Assembly (NCBI GenBank): GCA_021647625.1
Contig: JAKIUJ010000019.1
Location: 1 to 38,832 of the forward strand
DNA length: 38,832 bases
From: Desulfobacula sp.
Lineage (GTDB): Bacteria > Desulfobacterota > Desulfobacteria > Desulfobacterales > Desulfobacteraceae
Reading direction: 5' to 3'
Each line of letters begins with the position of its first letter. Positions within the stretch are counted from its first letter, which is position 1. Shown here in pieces: positions 9,486 to 18,441 of this stretch. Both the position numbers and the translations under genes were made by a program. The notes under the pieces were generated by a model. The model was not told the origin of the DNA and made no database searches. It was given only the letters and a program-made list of their open reading frames with translations.

Positions 9486-11288
9486 TCATAGCTTTTTGCC
9501 TTTTGCAGATTGAAGGCTTTGAAGTTTATAATATTCACCTTTTTGAGCCATCAATTGTTCGTGGGTGCCTTGTTCCAGAATACTTCCGTTTTTAAGCAGA
9601 ATAATTTTGGACGCATAATCTATGGTGGATAAACGATGGGCAATAACAAAGGATGTCCGGCCCTCCATCAGGTTTTTCAATGCTTTTTGAACCACGCGTT
9701 CCGCTTCGGAATCAAGGGCTGACGTGGCTTCATCCAAAATTAAAACAGGGGCATTCTTAATTAAGGCACGGGCAATACAAAGTCTTTGTTTTTCACCGCC
9801 TGACAACCTGGAACCCAATTCACCGATAATAGTATCAAATCCCCTGGGAAAGCCTTTAATAAAATCATATGCATATCCAGCTCTGGCAGCATTTTCTATC
9901 TCAAGGTCCGTTGCATCCATTTTGCCATAGCGGATATTATCCCTTACCGATTCATTAAAGAGAATCGGCTCCTGGGTAACAATGGCAATATGTTCACGAA
10001 GGCTTTCAATAGAAAAATCTTTCACATCCCTGCCGGATATTTTCACAACGCCTGCTGTTGCATCATAGAGTCTGGGAACCAGATTCACCAGACTGGTTTT
10101 CCCTCCCCCGCTCATCCCCACAAGCGCCAGAACTTCTCCCGGCGCCACTTTCAAATTGATATTCTTTAGTGCCGGTTCCTCATTCTTATTGTATGAAAAA
10201 CTGACATTTTCAAATTCAACATCCAGGGCCTTTCCGGTTAATGTCTCGGGATGTTTTTTTTCTACGATATCGGATTGCTCATCAAGTATATCAAAAATAC
10301 GGGTGGCCGCAGCCACGCCTTCCTGTATGGTATTGTTCAGTTTGGATAATTTTTTGACCGGATCATACAGCATCATCACAGCGGTTAGAAATGAAAAAAA
10401 GGTCCCCGGCGTTGAAGTACCGTTAATCACGCGCATGCCGCCAAACCAGATAATAAAGGCAACTGCAAGGCCCCCTAAGAACTCCATAATAGGCGATGAT
10501 AAGGCTTTTGCAACAACCTTTTTCATCTCAAGAGCAAAAAGTTCGCCTGTCTTGTCTCTAAATCGGTTCTTTTCAAATGCCTGAAGATTAAAAATCTTAA
10601 TAATTTTGGCACCGGTGAATGTCTCGTGCAGAAATGAGGTCAAATCAGCCATGGTTTCCTGGGTTCCTGTGGAAAATTTGCGTACTCTTCTGCCAAACAG
10701 AACAATGGGATAAAATGCCAGAGGCAAAATCAAAAAAGCACCCAGTGCCAGCTGCCAGTCCCGATAAAAAATAACAAACAAAAAAGCGACCACGCTGAAG
10801 CAATCACGAAACACATTGATCACAGCAGTGGACACCATGCCTTTAACCACATTGACGTCATTTGTAATGCGGGACATTAATGTGCCTGTTTTTTCATTAT
10901 GAATAAATGAAATGGGCAAATCCGTCACCTTTTCATAGAGCGCATCCCTGAAAAACCTGATTATTTTTTCCCCGATATAATTCATCAGGTATTCAGATCC
11001 ATACGTGCCGACGCCTTTTAAAAAAAACACTAAGATTGCAAGCCCCGGGATCAGCAGCAGCATCTCTTTATTTTGTTTAATAAAGATATCATCCATCACA
11101 GGTTTCACTAAAAAAGCCATGGAACCACTGGCGCAGGCCACCACAACCATACAGACAGAGGCCAGTAAAAGCCTTTGCCAATAGGCTGAAACAAGAGAAA
11201 TGATCTTTTTACGACGTTGTTTGGATAACTTTGAATTCTTGATAGCCATAAACTTTTTATTTAATAACCTGCAAGGTGTTGTCAACAA
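9486..11288 (-). CDS. msbA: ABC transporter ATP-binding/permease, lipid A flippase MsbA type
   Basis: 6-TM ABC domain followed by Walker A GMSGGGKTSLVNLV, signature LSGGEKQRL, Walker B VLILDEATSALD; adjacent to waaA. Start probably at internal MAIKNSK. Confidence 0.9.
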   Translation of the reverse strand: MLTTPCRLLNKKFMAIKNSKLSKQRRKKIISLVSAYWQRLLLASVCMVVVACASGSMAFLVKPVMDDIFIKQNKEMLLLIPGLAILVFFLKGVGTYGSEYLMNYIGEKIIRFFRDALYEKVTDLPISFIHNEKTGTLMSRITNDVNVVKGMVSTAVINVFRDCFSVVAFLFVIFYRDWQLALGAFLILPLAFYPIVLFGRRVRKFSTGTQETMADLTSFLHETFTGAKIIKIFNLQAFEKNRFRDKTGELFALEMKKVVAKALSSPIMEFLGGLAVAFIIWFGGMRVINGTSTPGTFFSFLTAVMMLYDPVKKLSKLNNTIQEGVAAATRIFDILDEQSDIVEKKHPETLTGKALDVEFENVSFSYNKNEEPALKNINLKVAPGEVLALVGMSGGGKTSLVNLVPRLYDATAGVVKISGRDVKDFSIESLREHIAIVTQEPILFNESVRDNIRYGKMDATDLEIENAARAGYAYDFIKGFPRGFDTIIGELGSRLSGGEKQRLCIARALIKNAPVLILDEATSALDSEAERVVQKALKNLMEGRTSFVIAHRLSTIDYASKIILLKNGSILEQGTHEQLMAQKGEYYKLQSLQSAKGKKL

Positions 11289-11315
11289 TTAAAAAACATG
11301 AGAGCATAAGCCCCT

Positions 11316-12602
11316 ATGACAAAGAATGCCTTTATACTCAATTTTTTGAAACTTTACAATATGCTATGGGTACTGTTACTGCCATTGTTAAAAAAAAACA
11401 GCCGCCTCAAACACGGATTTGAAAAACAGATAAAAGCCGATCATCTTTCAAGGGCTGATATCTGGATACAGGCCGCATCTGCCGGAGAAGCCTATCTTGC
11501 CTGCGAACTCATAAAAACTCTTATCCCCAAAACGCCCATACGGATACTGATTACAACCATTACCATCCAGGGCAGGGAGATTTTAACGGCTAATCTCACC
11601 CAGAATACTGTCCACAATAATATTAATCTTAAAATCGAATGGTTCCCGTTTGATATTCCCAAAACCATCCAGAGGGCTGTTCAAAACATCCAGCCACAGG
11701 TAATGATTCTCCTGGAAACGGAAATTTGGCCCGCCCTGCTCTTTTATCTGAAACAAAAAAAAACAAAAATCGCCATTATCAATGCTCGGTTATCCAAAGG
11801 CAGTTTCAACCTGTATAGAAGAACACGGATGTTATGGAAACATCTTAGCCCGGATTTAATTTGTGCGACATCAATAAGGGATGCAAACCGTTACAGGCAA
11901 TTGTTTGGTTCAACCACCATTCAAACCATGTCCAATATTAAATTTGAAACCATGAAAACAGATTCAACAGATAAATATATCCATAAAAATCTAACCCAGA
12001 TTTTCCCCGGAACACTGCCGGTTACCATCCTGGCCTCGGTGCGCAGACAGGAGGAAAAAGAACTCATCTTGCTAATCAAAAGAATCAAAGAACAATTTCC
12101 CAACCAGGTGATTGCACTTTTTCCAAGACACATGCACAGAGTCAAGGCCTGGGAAAAACACTTTTCCAACCACAAGCTTCAATTTGATTTAAGATCCCGG
12201 ATAAGTACGCCCGCAACACACCCCTCCATTATTCTCTGGGATCGATTTGTAGAGTTAAAATCAGCCTATGCCCATGCGTCGGTGGGCTTTGTGGGGGGGA
12301 GCCTCAAGCCCCTTGGCGGACAAAATTTTTTAGAGCCGGCCATCCTTGGCTCAACCACCATCACAGGCCCCTATAATGATGATTTTGCCTGGGTCGGAAA
12401 AGAGATTTATGATCAAAAAATCGTTATAAAGAAAAAAAATTGGCAAACAGTGGCCGATACAATTATTGAGGTATTAAAACGACCTTGTGACAGAACCAAA
12501 AGAGCCAAACAGGCCAGAGAGTATATCCAATCCTGTAAAGGCGGCACTCAAAAAGCTTGCGACAATATCAATAATTTGTTGGTTTGCAGCAGTAATGAAT
12601 AA
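11316..12602 (+). CDS. waaA: 3-deoxy-D-manno-octulosonic acid transferase
   Basis: WIQAASAGEAYLACELI, LLETEIWPALLFYLKQ, GFVGGSLKPLGGQNFLEPAILG motifs. Confidence 0.93.
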   Translation: MTKNAFILNFLKLYNMLWVLLLPLLKKNSRLKHGFEKQIKADHLSRADIWIQAASAGEAYLACELIKTLIPKTPIRILITTITIQGREILTANLTQNTVHNNINLKIEWFPFDIPKTIQRAVQNIQPQVMILLETEIWPALLFYLKQKKTKIAIINARLSKGSFNLYRRTRMLWKHLSPDLICATSIRDANRYRQLFGSTTIQTMSNIKFETMKTDSTDKYIHKNLTQIFPGTLPVTILASVRRQEEKELILLIKRIKEQFPNQVIALFPRHMHRVKAWEKHFSNHKLQFDLRSRISTPATHPSIILWDRFVELKSAYAHASVGFVGGSLKPLGGQNFLEPAILGSTTITGPYNDDFAWVGKEIYDQKIVIKKKNWQTVADTIIEVLKRPCDRTKRAKQAREYIQSCKGGTQKACDNINNLLVCSSNE

Positions 12603-12613
12603 TTTAAACAATC

Positions 12614-14536
12614 TCACGCATTGATGACTATTTGCGACACATCCAGAGGGGATTGCAGCATGCAGGGTATAAAATCCATAATATTTGCATTTGAAAAACC
12701 CGCTTTTGATCGTTTTGCCTCTTTTTTCAACTGGGCAATCATATTTCCCGCGTCCTCAATTGAACATGCTCGTTCCTGGTATTTAGACAGTTCAAGTACG
12801 GCGACACTTACGGTCATCAATGGCATTTTTCTCTGTTTATTTTCCCTGTCCTTTGCCAATAGAAAGCCTTGTTTTAGTGTATTGAGATCATAAAAACTCT
12901 CTGCATTTTTTTTAAATCGCTTCGCTAAATTTTCCATTTCCTTTATTATGCTTGAATGACTTGATCCCTTGATACCAAGAAAAAAATCATCTCCGCCAAC
13001 GTGCCCGACAAATCGATTTTTCGAAAACCCTGCCTTTTTTAGTAAGTCGGCAAACATAAGAATCAAACGGTCTCCGTTCCTGAACCCGTACCGATCATTA
13101 AAAGGTTTAAAATTATCAAAATCAAAATAAACCAGATGATAGGTAGATGAAATATCGGATAAAGTTTTAGCAAAATATTCGTGGATCATTGTATTTCCAG
13201 GCAACTTGGTTAGCGGATTCTGATTTCTTGCCACGGTCAGATTCTTTTCATTGATTATTTTTAATAGTGCATTTGTACTCAACACTCCGATATATTTCAT
13301 ATCTTCCACCATTATCAACCCTTCAATATTATTGAACTGGGTATAGATCTCGATGAGTTTTTCAACAGATGAATGGATATCTGCGATGGGGATTTTGGTG
13401 ATAAATCGTGAAATATTCTTTCCCAGGGATGGATTCTCCAGTAACTGCCGACCGAATTTTGAATATATGTAATCCTTAAACGCTGTCTCCCTTATAACGC
13501 CAACAGGCTCACTATATGAATTAATCACGGGGAAAAAACTTGTATCCTCCTCTCCCCTGAACTGATCAAAAATGGTTGAGATGCTGCAGTTTGAATATAC
13601 CGGCGTTATATAGCTCGTTTGACTGGTAATAAGAGACCGATCCTCAAAACGGCCATTACGACGCTCATTTCGAGTCAGTTGCCCGATTGAATTATACCGC
13701 TTTAAAAGTTGTGCCAAATCCAGTTGCGGTTTCTGAACAAAGTATCCTTGCACCATATCGCATCCAATTTCTTTACACAGCTGATATTCACCCAAGGTTT
13801 CGACGCCTTCGGCCAGCACAAGGCTTCCCATAAAATGAGCCAAATTAACGATTGTAGAGACAAAAAGCCTTTTTTTGGGGTCATTCTGAAGATTCTGGAT
13901 AAAAAACCGATCAATTTTAATATAATCAGGTTCTGCATAGTAAAGCATTTGAAGCCCGGAAAAACCTGCGCCACAATCATCCACTGCAATTTTATACCCC
14001 TGGGATCGATAAGCATTTAAGACTTTTGAAACTTTCATATGGCAATGAAAGTTATGTTTTTCAGAAATCTCAAAACAGATATCATCTAATGCATAACCAT
14101 GATCTTCAAGCATCTGGGCTGTATTACCCGGAGAATAATCCGTAGTATCAAACAAGCGATTATCAAGATTATAAAACAATTTAACATGGCTGCTGCCTTT
14201 AAACCGAGCAAACTTGGCAATGGCCTTTTTACGCAAAAAAAGATCCACCTGGTGAAGTATTCCCTGATTATATGCCTGATCGAACACATCATCTATGGAA
14301 ATAAAACCTGCCTGCACATGACATCTTAATAATGCCTCAAATCCAAATGCGTTCCCAGTGTGAATATTAACTATAGCTTGATACGCATAATCAATTTTTG
14401 ACAACCGTTCAATCCAGTGCCTGTCTTTTAAGTCTTTCACAGAACACCGTCTCTTTTTATTCTCGATTTTATTAATCATTGGGCTAGCGTTTTCCATTTT
14501 ACATTCACCTTTATCATCCATAAATAATAAGTTCAT
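12614..14536 (-). CDS. EAL-CBS-GGDEF c-di-GMP turnover protein
   Basis: FGFEALLR, DDCGAGFSGLQML, EGVET for EAL; central CBS-like region; FDNFKPFNDRYGFRNGD and VGGDDFF for GGDEF. RBS suggests start at MENASP (about 14497). Confidence 0.9.
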   Translation of the reverse strand: MNLLFMDDKGECKMENASPMINKIENKKRRCSVKDLKDRHWIERLSKIDYAYQAIVNIHTGNAFGFEALLRCHVQAGFISIDDVFDQAYNQGILHQVDLFLRKKAIAKFARFKGSSHVKLFYNLDNRLFDTTDYSPGNTAQMLEDHGYALDDICFEISEKHNFHCHMKVSKVLNAYRSQGYKIAVDDCGAGFSGLQMLYYAEPDYIKIDRFFIQNLQNDPKKRLFVSTIVNLAHFMGSLVLAEGVETLGEYQLCKEIGCDMVQGYFVQKPQLDLAQLLKRYNSIGQLTRNERRNGRFEDRSLITSQTSYITPVYSNCSISTIFDQFRGEEDTSFFPVINSYSEPVGVIRETAFKDYIYSKFGRQLLENPSLGKNISRFITKIPIADIHSSVEKLIEIYTQFNNIEGLIMVEDMKYIGVLSTNALLKIINEKNLTVARNQNPLTKLPGNTMIHEYFAKTLSDISSTYHLVYFDFDNFKPFNDRYGFRNGDRLILMFADLLKKAGFSKNRFVGHVGGDDFFLGIKGSSHSSIIKEMENLAKRFKKNAESFYDLNTLKQGFLLAKDRENKQRKMPLMTVSVAVLELSKYQERACSIEDAGNMIAQLKKEAKRSKAGFSNANIMDFIPCMLQSPLDVSQIVINA

Positions 14537-14569
14537 CTAACCAACCAGAGCGTAATGTAGTCTGATAAA

Positions 14570-14910
14570 ATGAGACTTATATTAGAAAATGATGTTCATA
14601 TGATAAATTATCGAAATAGACATCCCAAGCTTGACATTATTGAGGGAACAAAACCAATTTTGCATGCTGTTAACCGGACAGCTATGCAGATTGCCTGGAT
14701 CATGGGTTATTTTTCTTACATGGACAGTGACGAACCTACAAGATATTTAGAATTCGGGCGACCTTTGATAAAAACGTATGGCGAGGCCACGCATCATCTT
14801 TAGATAACGATCAGAAAAAAGAATTGATTTTGATGCTTGAGTAAAGGATTCCAAAAACTGAGATTGCAAAACATTTCAGGATCAATCGGCAGACTTTATA
14901 TGTTTTTTAA
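14570..14910 (+). pseudogene. Gene relic: orphan 77-aa ORF followed by an HTH fragment with an in-frame stop
   Basis: 14803-14910 reads DNDQKKELILMLE*RIPKTEIAKHFRINRQTLYVF*, resembling a resolvase/transposase-type HTH, with an internal TAA. Confidence 0.4.
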
Positions 14911-14915
14911 AATAC

Positions 14916-14944
14916 TTGACCATAGTAAATGACTATAGTAAAAT
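14916..14944 (+). promoter_or_regulatory. Sigma-70-like promoter with operator-like repeat upstream of the Phd/PIN pair
   Basis: TTGACC (14916-14921), 17-nt spacer, TAAAAT (14939-14944); direct repeat ATAGTAAA overlaps the promoter. Confidence 0.65.
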
Positions 14945-14972
14945 TTCAATAAACATATGAAAGGATTTTACC

Positions 14973-15215
14973 ATGACAGAGACAATTTCAATATCAAAAT
15001 TCAAGGCAACCTGCCTAAAAGTCATTGACCAGGTGAAAACTACCGGCATGTCAATCATTGTAACTAAAAGAGGGGAACCATATGCCCTTGTGACAAAGCC
15101 ACCTGCACCGGAAAAAACTGAATCCTGGATAGGGAAATACAAAAAGGAAATAGAGATCACCGGAGATATTATAAAACCTGCTGTAGATGAAAGTGATTGG
15201 GAAATTCTAAAATGA
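14973..15215 (+). CDS. Type II antitoxin, Phd/YefM family
   Basis: ISISKFKATCLKVIDQVKTTGMSIIVTKRGEPYALV; overlaps a downstream PIN-domain ORF. Confidence 0.9.
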   Translation: MTETISISKFKATCLKVIDQVKTTGMSIIVTKRGEPYALVTKPPAPEKTESWIGKYKKEIEITGDIIKPAVDESDWEILK

Positions 15216-15604
15216 AACTGTTGCTCGACACTCATATTTTATTATGGAGTCTTTCTGGATCTGAAAAATTACCCACCAGGATGAAAAAAGCTTTGGAAAA
15301 GAGATCTAATGATCTTTGGTTGTCACCCATTACTACCTGGGAAATGTTAATATTGTGCGAAAAGGGTAGAATCCGGATTGATCATAAAGACCCTATAAAA
15401 TGGATTAAAAAAACATTAAAAACATTACCCTTTAAAGAAGCCCCTTTAAATCACGAAGTGGCGATCAGAAGTAGACAGATAGATTTACCACACCAGGATC
15501 CAGCGGACCGCTTTATAGTGGCAACGGCCCTAGTTTATGATTTAAAACTGCTAACCGTTGACCAGAAAATACTCAATACCGATCATCATAAATTATGTTT
15601 TTAA
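15197..15604 (+). CDS. Type II toxin, PIN domain (VapC-like)
   Basis: LLLDTHILLWSL, SPITTWEMLIL, QDPADRFIVATAL, LLTVDQKIL. Confidence 0.92.
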   Translation: MGNSKMKLLLDTHILLWSLSGSEKLPTRMKKALEKRSNDLWLSPITTWEMLILCEKGRIRIDHKDPIKWIKKTLKTLPFKEAPLNHEVAIRSRQIDLPHQDPADRFIVATALVYDLKLLTVDQKILNTDHHKLCF

Positions 15605-15638
15605 TAAAACTTATCTATATCTTTAACAGGGGGACTGG

Positions 15639-16292
15639 TTAATAGTTCCACCTAAAGATGCCAAGGCCTATGATATTCATCACAATGGGAACCGCATAAA
15701 TAATGCCAATGGTGACAAGTTTGGATTTCATGGTTTTTCTGGTGATCACAAAAATAGATGCGCAGAAAAAATGGAAATAACCGAAGAAGAAGATCAGCCA
15801 CACCCCTCCAAAGGAACGTCCCCAAAAGGGATATTCCCAGACCAGGTGGCCGCCCATATTTAAGAAAATTTCAATGAACACGCTGAATGCGGCATAGCCG
15901 ATGGCCCAGGCCCACATGTCTGGAATTCCCAGGACTTTGGCTTTCCGGTCGGGATTCAGGGAGTGGTAGTAGACAATGCCCAGAATGGAGAACATGAACA
16001 AGATCTCTATGTTCCAGCCCACAAGGATTCTAAGGGCTGTGTCTCCGGGGACTGTCCAGCAGGCGGACCTGTCTGAAAACAGCATGACCCAGGAGTTCCA
16101 GGTCTCATTGAAAAAATCCACCCCCAAAATAGTGAGACCGGCAAAAACAGCATCCCAGTTCCCGGTCTGACGGGCTTCCTTGATTTCTTTTGTATAAATA
16201 TAAAAAACAATGGACAGCAAGGGGATCACATACCATTTGAGCATGGTCAGATCTCTGAGGCTTGCAAGGGCAGTAACTGTAGCGTCGGTCAT
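15639..16292 (-). CDS. Multi-pass integral membrane protein of unknown function
   Basis: Several hydrophobic segments; lies downstream of a TetR regulator on the same strand. Confidence 0.6.
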   Translation of the reverse strand: MTDATVTALASLRDLTMLKWYVIPLLSIVFYIYTKEIKEARQTGNWDAVFAGLTILGVDFFNETWNSWVMLFSDRSACWTVPGDTALRILVGWNIEILFMFSILGIVYYHSLNPDRKAKVLGIPDMWAWAIGYAAFSVFIEIFLNMGGHLVWEYPFWGRSFGGVWLIFFFGYFHFFCASIFVITRKTMKSKLVTIGIIYAVPIVMNIIGLGIFRWNY

Positions 16293-16308
16293 GGAACATC
16301 TCCTTAGG

Positions 16309-16911
16309 TTATGGGGTTGAAGGACTATTGTTGTGCATCAGTCCCCGTAGATTCAATTGGAGGGCAGCATCAAACATCTGCTGAAATGCAGTGGGATCCA
16401 GAAACACGTAGGTCTTGATCAGAAACATCATATAAACGCTGAACAGGTATTCGGTTGTGGCGCAGACATCAGTGATAGAAAAGATTTTTTCGGCAATTCC
16501 CTGGTCAATGATGGACCGGATAACCTCACGGGCTGCCTGGTTGGCCTCTGGGAACCGGTCCTTTTCCCGGTCCAGGGTGAAAATTTCCGGGTCATGGATC
16601 AATATCTTACGCAGGGACTTGTTGGTGTCAATATAGGACATGGCAGCCCGGGCCATGGCCATAAATTTTTTCCTGGGGCAGGTTTCCTTGTCCACGGCCT
16701 TGATGACATGGGCCTGCCATTTGATCAGGGCCCAGTGGATGGTTTTCTGATAGAGATCTCTTTTGTTTTTAACGTAAAAATAGAGATTGCCCTTGGTCAT
16801 GCCCAGTTTGGCGGCAACATCTTCAATGGTGGTCTTTTTGTAGCCAAAAACTGCGAATAGCCCCAGGGATTCTTTAAAAAGCTGTTGGTATTTTTCCTCT
16901 TTTATGGCCAT
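16309..16911 (-). CDS. TetR/AcrR family transcriptional regulator
   Basis: SLGLFAVFGYKKTTIEDVAAKLGMTKGNLYFYVKNKRDLYQKTI HTH. Confidence 0.92.
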   Translation of the reverse strand: MAIKEEKYQQLFKESLGLFAVFGYKKTTIEDVAAKLGMTKGNLYFYVKNKRDLYQKTIHWALIKWQAHVIKAVDKETCPRKKFMAMARAAMSYIDTNKSLRKILIHDPEIFTLDREKDRFPEANQAAREVIRSIIDQGIAEKIFSITDVCATTEYLFSVYMMFLIKTYVFLDPTAFQQMFDAALQLNLRGLMHNNSPSTP

Positions 16912-16930
16912 GAGCTCCTATTAAAAAATG

Positions 16931-16965
16931 AAAAATTGAACTTATTGTACAATTGTTCAATTTTT
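16931..16965. promoter_or_regulatory. Palindromic TetR-type operator candidate
   Basis: AAAAATTGAAC(13 nt)GTTCAATTTTT, perfect 11-bp arms, with inner palindrome ATTGTACAAT, immediately upstream of the TetR start. Confidence 0.65.
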
Positions 16966-17083
16966 TACACCACAGAGGATGGCTTGTCAAGTTTTTTTAT
17001 GTGGAAAAAAATGTGTGAAAATTTTTATTTGAATGGGTGGGCAGCTGGAAGTTGATTATCCAACTGCCCTGTGATGTGGGCCC

Positions 17084-17188
17084 TTAGGAATCATTACAAA
17101 ATAACTTAATCTAAATTGTTTCCAAAACCCCTTAAAGGTTCAGGTATTTTGTAAACAAAAGTTATGTAATCTTGGAGCCGATCCTTAA
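17084..17188. mobile_element. MITE-like element, copy A
   Basis: TTAGGAATCATTACAAAATAACTTAATC...GTTATGTAATCTTGGAGCCGATCCTTAA; ends are imperfect inverted repeats; second copy at 21854-21960. Confidence 0.7.
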
Positions 17189-17294
17189 TATACTTTTCGC
17201 TGGGAAAAGCCCTCGCCCAATACATTAAAGGTGTTTTCCGTGATCATGAAGGCGTGGGAGTCAATGTTGAACACGATTTAGATCAGGGGACGTC

Positions 17295-17580
17295 TTACTT
17301 ATCTCTTCTTTTAGGCCCCGGTTTTTTAAGCCTAAGCCTGCGTTCCAAAGTTACCTCCAATTGATCAACAAAAGAACTGTCTCCCAACGGACGTCCTGTC
17401 CGTTCATCTTCCTGAATAATTCAATTTCTGACCTTTCAACATCGGACGATAAGAATTTATTCCAGAGTTTGTCAATAATATTTCAAACACCATTCAGACA
17501 TCAATGCTAAATAGGATTGATAATCTTCATCATTGAAAAATATTTGCTGTCGCCTGTTCCCACGCTGTGTCATTCGGAAC
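17295..17580 (-). pseudogene. REP-associated tyrosine transposase (RAYT/Y1_Tnp) remnant with internal deletion and frameshift
   Basis: Minus-strand fragments MTQRGNRRQQIFFNDEDYQSYLALMSEWCLKY, then DKLWNKFLSSDVERSEIELFRKMN, then in a shifted frame ERTGRPLGDSSFVDQLEVTLERRLRLKKPGPKRRDK*. The catalytic middle (HVH/Tyr region) is missing. Confidence 0.75.
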
Positions 17581-17886
17581 CAGTTACAATCTATTGTTCA
17601 ATTATTTTAGGTATTATCATCTTAATCCCTTCATAAATCAGGTCATTCGGAACAGCTACTTTGAATTATCAAATCATTCTTATGGGTTACACAGCAATAA
17701 ATGCGAACTAAATTTTTTTCTTTTCTTTTCTTCAATATTCCCCCCTTTTATTATTTATTTATTTATTGAACTTATTGATAATATATCTATTTTGTTAATA
17801 ATGCGAACCTATTTTATCTGTTTTGTATTTTTCCTTTTATTTCCAACTCTTGCGTGATTACAAAAAAACTAATAGAGGTTCGCAAT

Positions 17887-18165
17887 TTATATAATATGGT
17901 ACTCTTCATCAGGATCTATTAAAATACCCTGCCCAACAATTTCGATTGTACCGGCGCATTTTTCACATAGCGGAAAATATTTTACGCCATCTTCAGATGC
18001 CTCTATCGTATAATCAATTTTATTTTTCATCTTATTAAATACAGAAGGTGTTAAAGAAACTTCAAATATTGATTTTTGTACTCTCAGGCCATAATCCTTC
18101 ATGATTTTTGCTACTTTAACAAGTCTTTTCGGGTCAGAAATATCATATGCAACAATCACCTTCAT
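17887..18165 (-). CDS. cas2: CRISPR-associated endonuclease Cas2 (copy 2)
   Basis: MKVIVAYDISDPKRLVKVAKIMKDYGLRVQKSIFEV Cas2 fold signature. Confidence 0.93.
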   Translation of the reverse strand: MKVIVAYDISDPKRLVKVAKIMKDYGLRVQKSIFEVSLTPSVFNKMKNKIDYTIEASEDGVKYFPLCEKCAGTIEIVGQGILIDPDEEYHII

Positions 18166-18441
18166 TTAAATCACCTGGTATATATGGTTGATGATTTTTA
18201 TTCCCTGCCCTGATATAAGCACTTTATTTATACAGCCGGAACATATCTTGTAAATTCTTACAGAATCGGTATTAATATCAAGAAATTTTTTACAATATCT
18301 GCGAATAGTTTTCAGACCATTATTGTCAATATCGCATTCAAAAACTGATTTCTGGGTGTTTATTCCAAACTCTTTTAAAAATTTATTTGTTCTTCTCAAT
18401 CTTTTAGGGCTTGTAATGTCATATGTAATTAATGTAATCAT
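18166..18441 (-). CDS. cas2: CRISPR-associated endonuclease Cas2 (copy 1, cas1-proximal)
   Basis: MITLITYDITSPKRLRRTNKFLKEFGINTQKSVFEC; directly abuts the other cas2 and overlaps cas1 by 4 bp. Confidence 0.9.
   Translation of the reverse strand: MITLITYDITSPKRLRRTNKFLKEFGINTQKSVFECDIDNNGLKTIRRYCKKFLDINTDSVRIYKICSGCINKVLISGQGIKIINHIYQVI

Noticed and set aside
17567-17857. Hydrophobic ORF 17567-17857 (+) as a membrane effector of the CRISPR locus
   Set aside because: It lies in very AT-rich sequence, starts over the RAYT relic on the opposite strand, lacks an RBS and looks like composition-driven translation.
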